Source of the DNA: Phaeodactylibacter luteus
Lineage (GTDB): Bacteria > Bacteroidota > Bacteroidia > Chitinophagales > Saprospiraceae
Length of the DNA stretch: 64,000 nt
Direction: 5' to 3'
Assembly (NCBI RefSeq): GCF_007993045.1
Contig: NZ_VOOR01000001.1
Span: forward strand, 1 to 64,000
Position numbers and translations under genes: made by a program. The notes under the pieces were generated by a model. The model was not told where the DNA came from, did not search any database, and saw only the letters and a program-made list of their open reading frames with translations. Shown here in pieces: positions 27,190 through 35,622 of this stretch (the first letter of the stretch is position 1; each line of letters begins with the position of its first letter).

Positions 27190-29664
27190 ATGCGATGCTC
27201 AAAGCTCGTGCTTTTGTTCTCGGTGCTGCTATCTTGGCAATGCACCAAACAAGACCAAATCTGGGAAGAGACACAGACTACAATCGTCAGTGGGGCCGAA
27301 AACGCTCAATTCTTTATTCAAGCCATTGATGAGGAGGGTGCCTTGGTTGCCGGCGCTATGCTCCAGGAAAACCTTGCGGGGCAGTCTTGGGAAGCCGGCG
27401 AACAAGAGGTGATTGTTATCCCTGGAACGGACATCCCATCGGGAGGGCTGCCCGTCACCTTAACAGCCAACGGCTATCTGCCACAGGTCAAAACCCTAGC
27501 CGGCTCAGACAACCAGGCGGCCTACCTACAATTCCGGATGGCCCGATTCCGGGCAGAATCCACTGCCGCTGCCGGAGCATTGGCCGGGCTAGATGGTGGC
27601 GGGCAGCTCCGCCTGCCCTATTCCCTTGTTGGCCCGGACGGGAGCCCTTACACTGAGGAAGTGAAGGTACAAAGCCGGTACTACCCGCCTTCTAGCCCTG
27701 CAACAGCAGAGGCCGCGCCCGGCAATCTTTCGGCCGTGGGCCAGGACGGCAAAGCCTATACAATTGCCCCTTATGGCATTTACGCCATCACCTTGCTCAG
27801 CGCTGACGGGCAAGAGCTTCAGCCGGGCGAAGGCACTACTGCAACCCTGCAGTTCCCCATCCCTGATAGTTACCCTTCTGGCGCAGCGGGGGCGCCCCTA
27901 CTGAGCATGGACGAGGCTACTGGCCGATGGGTAGAAGAAGGGGCTGCTCAAATGCGCAATGGGTACCTCGAAGCAGAGGTCGGGCACTTTTCATGGTGGG
28001 CCAGTGCACAACTGTACACCCCTGCAAACCTCTGTTTGCGGCTGGTAGGCCAAAATGGTTTGCCCCTGCCCTACTTCAATTACCGCATCTCCTCTCCGGA
28101 GCAGGACGAATTTTACGCTTCTGGCTGGACAGACGGCAGCGGGCAGCTCTGTACTTGGGCGCCAGCGGGCCTCCCGCTCGCTGTCGGCCTGTACTGGGAA
28201 GGCAGCCTGCTGCCACCAACTGCCCTGGGGAGCATCGACAGCGATACAGAACTCGGAGACCTCCCTGTTGGATGGGGCACGCTCGCCCTTGTTGCCGGCC
28301 AGGGCACAGATTGCGATGGCAGCCCCGCCCCAAGCCTTATGACAGCCTATACCATGAACAACACTACAGGCTATACACTGGCTAACCAAGAAGGAAATTT
28401 CCGGTTCCTTTCAGCTGGCCAGGGCTTACTTGAAGTGCAGCTCACCAACTACGAGGCCAATACCCAAAGTGAGCCCCGGTCCATCTTAATCGATGAGCAA
28501 GGGGCCGCTTACGACCTGGGGGCCATCATGGCCTGTGAGCCAAACAATGGCAGCGGCCTGGTCAATGTACAAGGGGCCATCAATGAGAGTATGACTTGGG
28601 AAGGCGGGAACACTTACGTCCTCAACGGGCTGGTCATAGTGGAAGAAGGGGCCAGCCTTACCATTGAGCCCGGCACCGTAATCAAGGGCGCGCCGGGAGA
28701 AGGGGCCAACGCATCCGCCTTGGTCATTGCCCAAGGGGCGCAAATAATAGCAGAAGGCACGCCCAATCTGCCGATTGTCTTCACCAGCCTGGCAGATGAG
28801 GTGACGCCACAGGCTATCGCCTCTGGGCAATATGGCAGCCCCAACCTCTCTCCCGATGAGCACGGGTTATGGGGTGGCGTAATACTGATGGGCCGGGCAC
28901 CGGTCTCCGCTGTGAATGAGTTTGGGCAAGACGTCAACGAAGCCAAGATCTCCTCTTTACTCATCCCGGAGTTGTTCAGCCAGTACGGTGGGCTCAACCC
29001 GGACGACTCCTCGGGCAGGCTAAGCCACTTGTCTATCCGGCACGCCGGGGTATCCCTTGGGCTGGGGTATGATGTACAAGGTTTAGTGCTTGCAGGTATA
29101 GGCCGCGAGACTTCGATCGAGCACATAGAAATTGTGGGTGCAAAAGACGATGCCATTGCCTTGTTTGGTGGTACCGTAACCCTGTCCGATATAGTGGCCT
29201 GGAACGCAGAAGATGACGGCATTGATACCGATCAGGGCTGGAGCGGCACCCTCGGCAACTTCGTAGTGCTCACCCCCGGCAGCAGTGCGCTGGAGCTTGA
29301 TGGGCCTGAAGGCAGTTTGCCGGGCAGCCACCGCATCCAAAATGGCACCATCGTGATGAACGGCAATGGCAGGACCGCACAGCAATACCTCATAGATGTA
29401 GATGAGGATACCGGGTGCGAACTCAGCAGCCTCCACTTTATCGGGCCGTTCGCCCAAGGGCAGACCGTCACCAACCATGAGATCGGGCCTGGAGCTACTT
29501 TTGAGGATATCACCTTCGATATCGCCCCTGCTGAATTCTCTAGCCTCTTCAACAACAGCGCCCCTATACCAGCAGGGTGCAGCCCGGGAGGCAGTCCGCA
29601 AGCCGACGTAACCGTGTTCAACTGGACATGGGCCGCTGAATCTGGCAACTTGGACGGCCTATAA
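27190..29664 (+). CDS. Large surface lipoprotein with a parallel beta-helix-like region
   Basis: The exact family is not recognised. The protein (824 residues) has a lipoprotein signal (LLFSVLLSWQC, Cys 18). The N-terminal ~450 residues hold carboxypeptidase-regulatory-like beta domains (FFIQAIDEEGALVAGAMLQ; an internal LCLRLVGQNGLPLPYFNY). From about 465 it changes to repeated short strands: YVLNGLVIVEEGASLTIEPG, GTVIKGAPGEGANASALVIAQGAQI, then HLSIRHAGVS and IEHIEIVGAKDDAIALFGG, as in right-handed beta helices of exported Bacteroidota proteins. A role in surface binding is an inference. The ECF sigma gene starts 10 bp after its stop, so expression may be linked. Confidence 0.75.
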   Translation: MRCSKLVLLFSVLLSWQCTKQDQIWEETQTTIVSGAENAQFFIQAIDEEGALVAGAMLQENLAGQSWEAGEQEVIVIPGTDIPSGGLPVTLTANGYLPQVKTLAGSDNQAAYLQFRMARFRAESTAAAGALAGLDGGGQLRLPYSLVGPDGSPYTEEVKVQSRYYPPSSPATAEAAPGNLSAVGQDGKAYTIAPYGIYAITLLSADGQELQPGEGTTATLQFPIPDSYPSGAAGAPLLSMDEATGRWVEEGAAQMRNGYLEAEVGHFSWWASAQLYTPANLCLRLVGQNGLPLPYFNYRISSPEQDEFYASGWTDGSGQLCTWAPAGLPLAVGLYWEGSLLPPTALGSIDSDTELGDLPVGWGTLALVAGQGTDCDGSPAPSLMTAYTMNNTTGYTLANQEGNFRFLSAGQGLLEVQLTNYEANTQSEPRSILIDEQGAAYDLGAIMACEPNNGSGLVNVQGAINESMTWEGGNTYVLNGLVIVEEGASLTIEPGTVIKGAPGEGANASALVIAQGAQIIAEGTPNLPIVFTSLADEVTPQAIASGQYGSPNLSPDEHGLWGGVILMGRAPVSAVNEFGQDVNEAKISSLLIPELFSQYGGLNPDDSSGRLSHLSIRHAGVSLGLGYDVQGLVLAGIGRETSIEHIEIVGAKDDAIALFGGTVTLSDIVAWNAEDDGIDTDQGWSGTLGNFVVLTPGSSALELDGPEGSLPGSHRIQNGTIVMNGNGRTAQQYLIDVDEDTGCELSSLHFIGPFAQGQTVTNHEIGPGATFEDITFDIAPAEFSSLFNNSAPIPAGCSPGGSPQADVTVFNWTWAAESGNLDGL

Positions 29665-29674
29665 GCTAGCCCTT

Positions 29675-30238
29675 TTGAAAAAAAGACCAACATACGCTAC
29701 TGACCAAGACTTGGCAGCCGCCTGTGCCCGCAACGACCCGCGGGCACAGCGGCAACTTTACGATCGGTACGTTGACCTCCTTTACCATACCGTTTATCGG
29801 TATTGTTTCAGAAACGACCAGGCAGAAGACATCCTGCAAATTGCTTTCTCAAAAGCATTTGCCGCTATCAGGCAGTTCGATGGAGAAAAGGGCAGCCTAA
29901 AAACCTGGCTCAAGCGCATCTGCGTCAACACTGCCATTGATGTTGTCAAAAAGGAGCGCAAATGGGAACCCGCCATGCCTGAGCTCCCGCCAAGCTTGGG
30001 CACTACGGAGCCTTTACCCTTTGATGAGCTTGGCACAGAAGAGATCCTGCAGCTGATTGCCCAACTGCCTGTAGAGCAGCGGGCCATTTTCAACCTATAC
30101 GAAATCGAGGGGTACTCCCATGAGGAAATTGCCGGCATGCTAGATATCAATGCCAATTCCTGCCGGGTCTATCTTTCACGGGCGAAGAAGAAGCTGCGCC
30201 AGGGCATCAGGGCACTCGAAAGCATAAATACAAAATAG
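29675..30238 (+). CDS. ECF-type RNA polymerase sigma factor
   Basis: The protein (187 residues) has sigma region 2 (DRYVDLLYHTVYRYCFRNDQ then AEDILQIAFSKAFAAIRQF) and region 4 (LPVEQRAIFNLYEIEGYSHEEIAGMLDINANSCRVYLSRAKKKLR), with no regions 1 or 3, the ECF layout. The start is the TTG at 29675; no ATG exists before region 2. The next gene begins two bases after the stop and looks like its membrane-bound partner. The three genes 27190-31434 read as one operon: surface lipoprotein, sigma factor, anchored partner. Target promoters are unknown. Confidence 0.93.
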   Translation: MKKRPTYATDQDLAAACARNDPRAQRQLYDRYVDLLYHTVYRYCFRNDQAEDILQIAFSKAFAAIRQFDGEKGSLKTWLKRICVNTAIDVVKKERKWEPAMPELPPSLGTTEPLPFDELGTEEILQLIAQLPVEQRAIFNLYEIEGYSHEEIAGMLDINANSCRVYLSRAKKKLRQGIRALESINTK

Positions 30239-30240
30239 CG

Positions 30241-31434
30241 ATGAAGAATTGGCAAGAAAGATTAGATCAACAGCCGCCTGCCAGATTCGACCGGCAAGGC
30301 TTGTGGCAGCGCATAGAGCGGCCGCGCAGGCGCCAAGCTGCCATTTGGTGGTGGATTGGCGCTGCAGCTATGGCCCTATTTTGGGGAGGCTTGTACACAT
30401 CGGAGCTCCATTCTTCTGGCCCTATTGCTGACAGCGGCAGCCACCAAAACGCGATGCCAACACTACAGCCCCCCATCAGCAGCCTGCCTCTGAAGCCCAA
30501 TACCGCCCGGACAAGGCCAGGTACTCCTTTCGTGCCCGCTATTCCTGCTACCGAAGCCGTGCAGCAACCTGCTGCTCCTGAACCAGGGGCCGGGCCAAGG
30601 CCACAGGCGGGAACTGCAGGCTTGAGCCCCGTCGACGTGCTGCCAGGTCAAATGCATCGCCCCCAACGCCTACCATCGGCAAAGCAAACGCCGCTCCAAC
30701 CTAGAGGTGCCAACCCGCCCCGCCTTTTGCCAACCCGCCCATCTGCCCCTCTTGATATCGGCCAGCCGCCACGCCTGCTGGCCAGCACCGAAAAAGCCGC
30801 CCTTCTTTTCCAGCCCCGCAATGCATTTGCCCTTTCTGGAGGGCTCAACAGCCAAGTGCATGCCTACCGCCCCGCTTGCAGCCCCGCAGGAAAAGAAAAT
30901 GCCCGCCCCGGTTTCTACCTCAGCACACGATACCAGCGCAACCTTGGCAAAGGTTTTCATCTGGCTGCTACTGCCCGGTATTCGGTACACCACAGCCGTT
31001 TCTCCGGCGAGCACCGAACATACAGCAGGTCCATCAACCTCCTGAATGAAGAGCTGCGCACAGTCAAGACTACCTTTTATGCCCTGTACAACCGGTACAG
31101 CAGGGCCGACTTGAGCCTGGGGGTTGGGAAAACCTGGGAAAGTGAAGGGCTAGCCTTTTCACTTGGCGTAAGCGCAGGGTACTCTTGGTGGGCACAACGG
31201 GAAGGGAGCTACCTAGGCCCCAATGGCCAGATGGAGCGGATAACAGGTGCAGGCATGAAAAGCGGAGGCTGGGCGTTCGGGCTGCATACCGCCATTTTCA
31301 GGCCTCTGTCCCAACATATAGCCATTGGAATTGAAGCAAGCGCCACTGCCCCCTTGCTCCTTTACCAGACAGAAGGCGGCTGTGCGCAGCGGGCTGCCCC
31401 ACTCGCCTTTGGAATACTCCTTAGGCGGCAGTAA
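30241..31434 (+). CDS. Single-pass membrane protein with beta-barrel-like tail, probable anti-sigma partner
   Basis: The protein (397 residues) starts with a short cytoplasmic part (MKNWQERLDQQPPARFDRQG), one membrane segment (AIWWWIGAAAMALFWGGLYT, ~34-53), a long Pro/Ala-rich linker (~60-190), and a C-terminal part of ~200 residues built from alternating strands (GFYLSTRYQRNLGKGFHLAATARYSVH; YSRADLSLGVGKTW) like an outer-membrane protein. The position after an ECF sigma gene and the topology suggest an anti-sigma factor, but no ZAS or other known anti-sigma motif is present. The unusual join of a TM anchor and a barrel-like domain recurs in Bacteroidota ECF operons. Confidence 0.65.
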   Translation: MKNWQERLDQQPPARFDRQGLWQRIERPRRRQAAIWWWIGAAAMALFWGGLYTSELHSSGPIADSGSHQNAMPTLQPPISSLPLKPNTARTRPGTPFVPAIPATEAVQQPAAPEPGAGPRPQAGTAGLSPVDVLPGQMHRPQRLPSAKQTPLQPRGANPPRLLPTRPSAPLDIGQPPRLLASTEKAALLFQPRNAFALSGGLNSQVHAYRPACSPAGKENARPGFYLSTRYQRNLGKGFHLAATARYSVHHSRFSGEHRTYSRSINLLNEELRTVKTTFYALYNRYSRADLSLGVGKTWESEGLAFSLGVSAGYSWWAQREGSYLGPNGQMERITGAGMKSGGWAFGLHTAIFRPLSQHIAIGIEASATAPLLLYQTEGGCAQRAAPLAFGILLRRQ

Positions 31435-31453
31435 CAGATCGGCCCCTTTTGCC

Positions 31454-31461
31454 TACTTTTG
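31454..31461 (+). promoter_or_regulatory. -7 element of the RlmI-like gene
   Basis: TACTTTTG matches TAnnTTTG exactly, five bases before the ATG at 31466. If used, the message would be leaderless or nearly so. No clear -33 element is seen. Confidence 0.4.
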
Positions 31462-31465
31462 CGCT

Positions 31466-32644
31466 ATGAAGACCATTATCATCAGACGCAAAAAGGAAAT
31501 AGCCCTGCAGCGGCGCCATCCCTGGGTATTCAGCGGGGCGGTCAAACAATTGCCGGAAGGCCTGCAAGATGGAGACACCGTGCAGCTTGAGGGCGAAAGC
31601 GGAGCTTTCCTAGGCATAGGCCACTTCACCCAAGGCAGTATCATGATCAGGGTGATCGACTTTGAAGCAGGGGAGGCTGGACCTACATTTTGGGCACAAA
31701 AAATCCAGCAAGCCTATGCCTGCAGGCAATGCATTGGGCTGACTGGGAGAAAAGACCTAGACGCTTACCGCCTTGTACATGCAGAAGGCGATGGGCTGCC
31801 CGGGCTGATCGTCGATATCTATGGCAGTGTAGCGGTTGTGCAGTGCCATTCCATAGGCATGCACCGCAACTTGCAGCACATTTCGGCCGCCTTGCAGCAC
31901 ATCTTGGGCGACAGCCTTACTGCCATTTACGACAAGAGCGCGGAATCCCTGCCTGCTCAATATGCAGCTCAAGCTACTAATGGCTACATATACGGCTCCT
32001 CAGGCCCTGCTGAGGTGATGGAGTACGGCCACCGCTTCTTCGTAGATTGGGAAAGCGGGCAGAAAACCGGCTTCTTCCTTGACCAAAGAGAAAACCGGCA
32101 GCTGCTGGCACATTACGCTAAGGGCAAAAAAGTGCTGAACACCTTCTGCTATACTGGCGGTTTTTCTATGTACGCCCTACAAGCTGGAGCAGAGCAGGTA
32201 GTATCTGTGGATGTCTCCAAAACAGCTATGGAGCTGACTGCGCGCAACGTGGCCCTCGGCGGGTTCCCCCCGCAGCAGCATCAGGCGCATACAGCCGACG
32301 TTATGGGCTTCCTGAAAAATTGTGAAGAGGCCTACGACATCATGGTCGTTGACCCTCCGGCTTTCGCCAAAAACCTAAAAAAGCGCCACAACGCTGTACA
32401 GGGCTACAAACGGCTTAACGCACTGGCCATGACCAAAATCAAACCGGGAGGCTTGCTGTTCACCTTCTCCTGCTCACAAGTGGTAGACCGTGCCCTGTTT
32501 ACGAACACCATCGTCGCAGCCGCCCACGAGGCTGGGCGGAATGCACGCATCCTGCATCACCTTTCCCAACCGGCAGACCACCCCGTAGGCATCTTCCATC
32601 CCGAAGGGGAATACCTGAAAGGGCTCGTCCTCTACTTGGATTAA
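31466..32644 (+). CDS. Class I rRNA methyltransferase, RlmI-like (PUA plus Rossmann domain)
   Basis: The protein (392 residues) has an N-terminal PUA domain (HPWVFSGAVKQL; LGIGHFTQGSIMIRV), a central EEHEE-type region and a C-terminal class I methyltransferase with GFFLDQRENR, VLNTFCYTGGFSMYALQAGA (motif I) and VVDPPAFAKNLKK (motif IV). These are the marks of the RlmI/RlmK family, which makes m5C in 23S rRNA. In m5C enzymes a Cys follows further on; FTFSCSQVV fits. Start: ATG at 31466 (MKTIIIRRKKEIALQRRHPW); an upstream extension to 31325 overlaps the previous gene and is unlikely. Confidence 0.9.
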   Translation: MKTIIIRRKKEIALQRRHPWVFSGAVKQLPEGLQDGDTVQLEGESGAFLGIGHFTQGSIMIRVIDFEAGEAGPTFWAQKIQQAYACRQCIGLTGRKDLDAYRLVHAEGDGLPGLIVDIYGSVAVVQCHSIGMHRNLQHISAALQHILGDSLTAIYDKSAESLPAQYAAQATNGYIYGSSGPAEVMEYGHRFFVDWESGQKTGFFLDQRENRQLLAHYAKGKKVLNTFCYTGGFSMYALQAGAEQVVSVDVSKTAMELTARNVALGGFPPQQHQAHTADVMGFLKNCEEAYDIMVVDPPAFAKNLKKRHNAVQGYKRLNALAMTKIKPGGLLFTFSCSQVVDRALFTNTIVAAAHEAGRNARILHHLSQPADHPVGIFHPEGEYLKGLVLYLD

Positions 32645-32759
32645 GGGCTATGCCCGGCCAATGCGCTGGAACGGCAGCGCCCATGCCCTAGCCGTTCTGC
32701 CCCTGTACAGGCGGCTGGACTTGGTGCAGCCGTGCAGACGGATGCCCGTAGGGCAAAGC

Positions 32760-32928
32760 CTAGTGCCTCAAGCCATAAATCCTTGCCACCCCAAGTTTCG
32801 TTCTTTTCCGCCTACTCTTCGTTAAAGAACCGCTCCTTTAGCTCGGGCTAAAGTCGCGAACCTTAGCCTTGATTAGCCGGAAAATAACTTCAACTTAAGT
32901 ATCAGAGATTTATGGCTTAAGGCACTCG
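32760..32928. mobile_element. Family B MITE-like element, inverted copy
   Basis: A complete copy in opposite orientation to those at 17194 and 55366, nearly identical in sequence. It starts at CTAG (32760-32763) and ends in CACTCG, so the second CTAG has changed by one base or the flank differs. It has the same terminal repeats, central hairpin and core. It is 21 bp from a family A fragment. Confidence 0.85.
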
Positions 32929-32949
32929 CACTATTGGCGTTACCATAGG

Positions 32950-33068
32950 GCCGGCCTAGCGCTGCGGAGGGGTGTAAGAGCCCGATAGGGCCGAGCGAAG
33001 AGCGAGCCCCGAAGCATAGCGGCACCTGCCATCAGGCAGGGGCAGGCCCCAAAGAATCATGGGCGCCC
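32950..33068 (-). repeat. Family A dispersed repeat, fragment
   Basis: In minus orientation the centre GGTGCCGCTATGCTTCGG and GCAGCGCTAGGCCGGCC is clear, but both terminal inverted repeats are eroded; only GGGCGCCC (33061) hints at the left end. Confidence 0.7.
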
Positions 33069-33256
33069 TTCCCTTAGCGGCCGACATGTTGCAGCCGCAC
33101 CTGTACAATTTTAGTTTTTTACCGCCTTCCAAATGACATATCGAGGCTTTAGGCTGGAAATCTCCTGCTTTTTCATAATTTTGGAAACTAATTATTCGCA
33201 TACTAATATAAATTGGGCTCACTAACGCGCAAGAGCCAACAACACACACCAAATTA

Positions 33257-33351
33257 TTGTCTCTCTGCTGCAGCTCAGGCTGCAGGACAAATTGACCGGC
33301 TTACGCGGTCAACTGATCCGGCTGCCAGAACGATTTCTGGCAGCCGATTTT
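33257..33351 (+). ncRNA. Candidate structured small RNA with intrinsic terminator
   Basis: Three hairpins stand in a row. Hairpin 1: TTGTC/GACAA closes CTGCAGC/GCTGCAG (33257-33290). Hairpin 2: TTGACCG/CGGTCAA (33292-33312), a perfect 7-bp stem. Hairpin 3: CGGCTGCCAGAA/TTCTGGCAGCCG (33319-33346), a perfect 12-bp stem followed by ATTTTT, a classic terminator. No open frame fits, and no gene on the plus strand runs into it (the last ends at 32644, beyond two repeats). The 5' end is unknown; a poor promoter-like TTTG...TATAAATTG lies at 33180-33215. It does not look like tmRNA, SRP RNA or RNase P RNA. It could also be the last part of a longer leader or an attenuator remnant. Confidence 0.5.
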
Positions 33352-33393
33352 TGCAGCCCCCGCTTAGAGATGTTGGGACTTTAATAATCGGTC

Positions 33394-33420
33394 TGTCCCG
33401 CTAGACAGCGGGACACTTTT
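33394..33420 (+). terminator. Second intrinsic terminator-like hairpin
   Basis: TGTCCCGCT (33394-33402) and AGCGGGACA (33407-33415) pair perfectly around AGAC, and CTTTT follows. It may back up the terminator of the candidate RNA just upstream. Confidence 0.55.
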
Positions 33421-33435
33421 CCGCTCATCCTTCGC

Positions 33436-33486
33436 CCCGAAAATCCTTACCGCTTTTGTGCATAAAAAGCGGGAAGGGTTTTCGGG
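33436..33486. terminator. Long hairpin downstream of the MFS gene
   Basis: Arms of 22 bases (CCCGAAAATCCTTACC... and ...GGGAAGGGTTTTCGGG) pair with two mismatches around a GTGCATA loop. On the minus strand it lies 48 bp after the MFS stop codon and may end that transcript. It could also be a repeat of its own; I see no second copy here. Confidence 0.45.
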
Positions 33487-33534
33487 CCTCGGCTAATCAA
33501 AAAATTGCTAGTGCTCGACTAGAAGACCAAACTC

Positions 33535-34698
33535 CTAACACGCTCTTAGCCCCCAAAGCCCGATAACCGGCCCTGCCGCCAATGGCAGCATCAAGTAAGC
33601 AGTATCTCCCCATTGAGCCAGCGCCCCCAATAATTGCAAACTGCCGATAGTGACTGCAAAACCGATGCAGTTGACTAAAGTGAGCACACTGCCCCGGCTT
33701 TCTGCAGGGGTATGCTTAGCGACCAGAGCAGAGCATTGTGGGGAGTCCCCTACCACTGAAAAGCCCCAGGCCGCCAAGAACAGCAAGCTCAGCCCCGCAG
33801 GCAGCAGAAACAATAGCGGAGACAGCAGGCAAAGTAGGCCGGATGCCAAAAGCATGCCTCTGGCAACGACAGCACTGCCGCTGCGCAAAGCTTGGTAGCC
33901 GCCCCATATACAACCGGCGCTGCCCGCCCCGATCAACAGAAAAGCGCTCAGGGAGAGCTCTGCAGCGCTCCAGGAATGGAAACGGTACTTGAGCACTACG
34001 GGGAGGAAGGCCCAGAAGGCGTACAGCTCCCACATATGCCCAAAATACCCTAGTGCAGCCGAGCGCACCCCCGGCTGCCTGAAGGCAGCAATAATTGCTC
34101 CTGGCCTAAAAGACCGGGCCGGTTTGCGGAAGGGCCCATCGGGCACCAGCCACCAAATGCTGAGCCCCCCTGCAACAGCCAGGCCTGAGGTGGCCAGCAA
34201 TACCGGCTGCCAGCCGATACCCGCTGAGGTATAGCTCAGAAAATGGGGGAAGGCGGTGCCCAAGACCAGCGCCCCAACGAGATACCCCAAGGCTTTACCG
34301 AGCCCTCCCTCATACCAATCTGCGGCGATCTTCATGCCTACCGGATAAATGCCTGCCAGGAAGAAGCCCGTGAGGAAACGGGCTGCCAGCATGCCTTCGT
34401 AGGTTGAAGCTACGGTGCCCACTGCTATATTGCAGCCTGCGCCCAATACCGCAGAGGCCAGGAACACCTGCGAAGGCGAGAACCGGTCGGCCAGCAATAG
34501 AGCAGCATAGAGCAGCGTGCCGGCTATGAAGCCAAGCTGCACTGCAGAGGTAAGCCCGCTTAGTGCTGACTCAGGGAGCCCAAAACTGCTTTGCAGGCTT
34601 TCCAATATGGCATTGCCCGCAAACCAAAGCGAGGTGCCCGCAAACTGTGCCAGCACAATCACTGGCAGGATATGCTTAGGTTTTTTCATAATAGCCAT
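33535..34698 (-). CDS. MFS transporter
   Basis: The protein (387 residues) has about 12 membrane helices in two halves, with the MFS A-like loop LLADRFSPSQV between helices 2 and 3 and a GFFLAGIYPVGMKIAADWYEGGLGKALG sequence in helices 4-5. It begins MAIMKKPKHI; the second Met (34689) is possible. It looks like a small-molecule or drug efflux member; the substrate cannot be told. It starts 15 bp after the LysR stop codon on the same strand, so LysR and MFS share a message that diverges from dabB-dabA. Confidence 0.88.
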   Translation of the reverse strand: MAIMKKPKHILPVIVLAQFAGTSLWFAGNAILESLQSSFGLPESALSGLTSAVQLGFIAGTLLYAALLLADRFSPSQVFLASAVLGAGCNIAVGTVASTYEGMLAARFLTGFFLAGIYPVGMKIAADWYEGGLGKALGYLVGALVLGTAFPHFLSYTSAGIGWQPVLLATSGLAVAGGLSIWWLVPDGPFRKPARSFRPGAIIAAFRQPGVRSAALGYFGHMWELYAFWAFLPVVLKYRFHSWSAAELSLSAFLLIGAGSAGCIWGGYQALRSGSAVVARGMLLASGLLCLLSPLLFLLPAGLSLLFLAAWGFSVVGDSPQCSALVAKHTPAESRGSVLTLVNCIGFAVTIGSLQLLGALAQWGDTAYLMLPLAAGPVIGLWGLRAC

Positions 34699-34713
34699 TT
34701 TTTAGAACACCTA

Positions 34714-35601
34714 TCAGACGGCCAGCTGCGCATCAAAACTCTCTACGATGCGGTCCCGGAGGAACTGGGCGACCTTGGCCTGTATCTCTGAATGGAAAAG
34801 CGAAATTTGTGTAGGCGACAGTTCTGGCAGCCCTTTTTCCACGATGACGCAATCAGCCGGGACTAAGCTTTTGGGAAGGGCAGCAAGCCCCAGCCCGGCA
34901 CGCACGGCCAGTATTTTGCTGTTGTAGCTTTCGCTAACGTATGCCAGCTCGGGGGCCAATTGGGCTGCACCCAACCGGTGAATGACCTGCCGGCGGTATA
35001 CGCAAGGCTCCGGCGACACAATAATGGGGATGTGATCTGAGGCTTGCCATTTGGCGCAGGTCTCTGCATCGCGGCCTACCCACACCAAAGGGTCGAACCA
35101 AGTTTTGACGATGCGGTTGGGGTATGAAACATTGAGCTGTTCATGCTTGAGGATCACCAGCTCGTACTCATTGGCTTTGAAGTTGTCATAAAGCCGCTCG
35201 GTGAGGTCGCACTCTACAGCCAGCTGAATGCGGGGGAACTGATCCCTGAAGCGGGCCAGAATGGGCAAAAGATAGTGCGTGGCCAGATCTTCCGGTATCC
35301 CCAGCCTGACCCGCCCGGTAATTTCTTCGCTGAACAGCTCCTCCCTCAACTGCTGCTCTACCTGTAGCATTTTCCAGCCATACCGGTAGACCAGCTCCCC
35401 GGCTTCGGTCATCACAATCTCCCTGCCCGACCGCCGCAGCAATGGTTGCCCTACTAGTTGCTCCAGCTTCTTAATCTGCTGGCTGATAGCCGATTGTGTC
35501 CGGTGCAACTCATTGGCTGCCAAGCTAAACCCCTGCTGATCCACTACCGTGATGTAAGTGCGCAACAAGGGCAGGTCTAAATAACTGATTTGCGGCCCCA
35601 T
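34714..35601 (-). CDS. LysR family transcriptional regulator
   Basis: The protein (295 residues) has an N-terminal winged helix-turn-helix (LLRTYITVVDQQGFSLAANELHRTQSAISQQIKKLEQLVGQPLLRR) and a LysR substrate-binding domain from ~90 (GRVRLGIPEDLATHYLLPIL). I chose the ATG at 35601 (MGPQISYLDLPLL); the only earlier start is a TTG 60 bp upstream that would cover the promoter. It diverges from dabB. Regulators of this type often sit next to inorganic-carbon uptake genes and respond to carbon metabolites. A perfect dyad overlaps its own promoter, which fits autorepression. Confidence 0.93.
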   Translation of the reverse strand: MGPQISYLDLPLLRTYITVVDQQGFSLAANELHRTQSAISQQIKKLEQLVGQPLLRRSGREIVMTEAGELVYRYGWKMLQVEQQLREELFSEEITGRVRLGIPEDLATHYLLPILARFRDQFPRIQLAVECDLTERLYDNFKANEYELVILKHEQLNVSYPNRIVKTWFDPLVWVGRDAETCAKWQASDHIPIIVSPEPCVYRRQVIHRLGAAQLAPELAYVSESYNSKILAVRAGLGLAALPKSLVPADCVIVEKGLPELSPTQISLFHSEIQAKVAQFLRDRIVESFDAQLAV

Positions 35602-35622
35602 AACGTCAATATTGAATTCATA

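Noticed and set aside
31325-31465. Longer N-terminus of the RlmI-like methyltransferase
   Set aside because: It would overlap the previous gene by 110 bp and cover the TACTTTTG element; the family begins at the ATG at 31466.
32940-33252. 98-codon minus-strand frame over the family A fragment at 33 kb
   Set aside because: Same artefact peptide type as other A copies; half of it lies in AT-rich sequence without a start context.
33257-33351. tmRNA, SRP RNA or RNase P RNA as identity of the hairpin-rich region
   Set aside because: None of the conserved sequences of these RNAs is present (no tRNA-like ends, no SRP GGAAG loop, no RNase P core).
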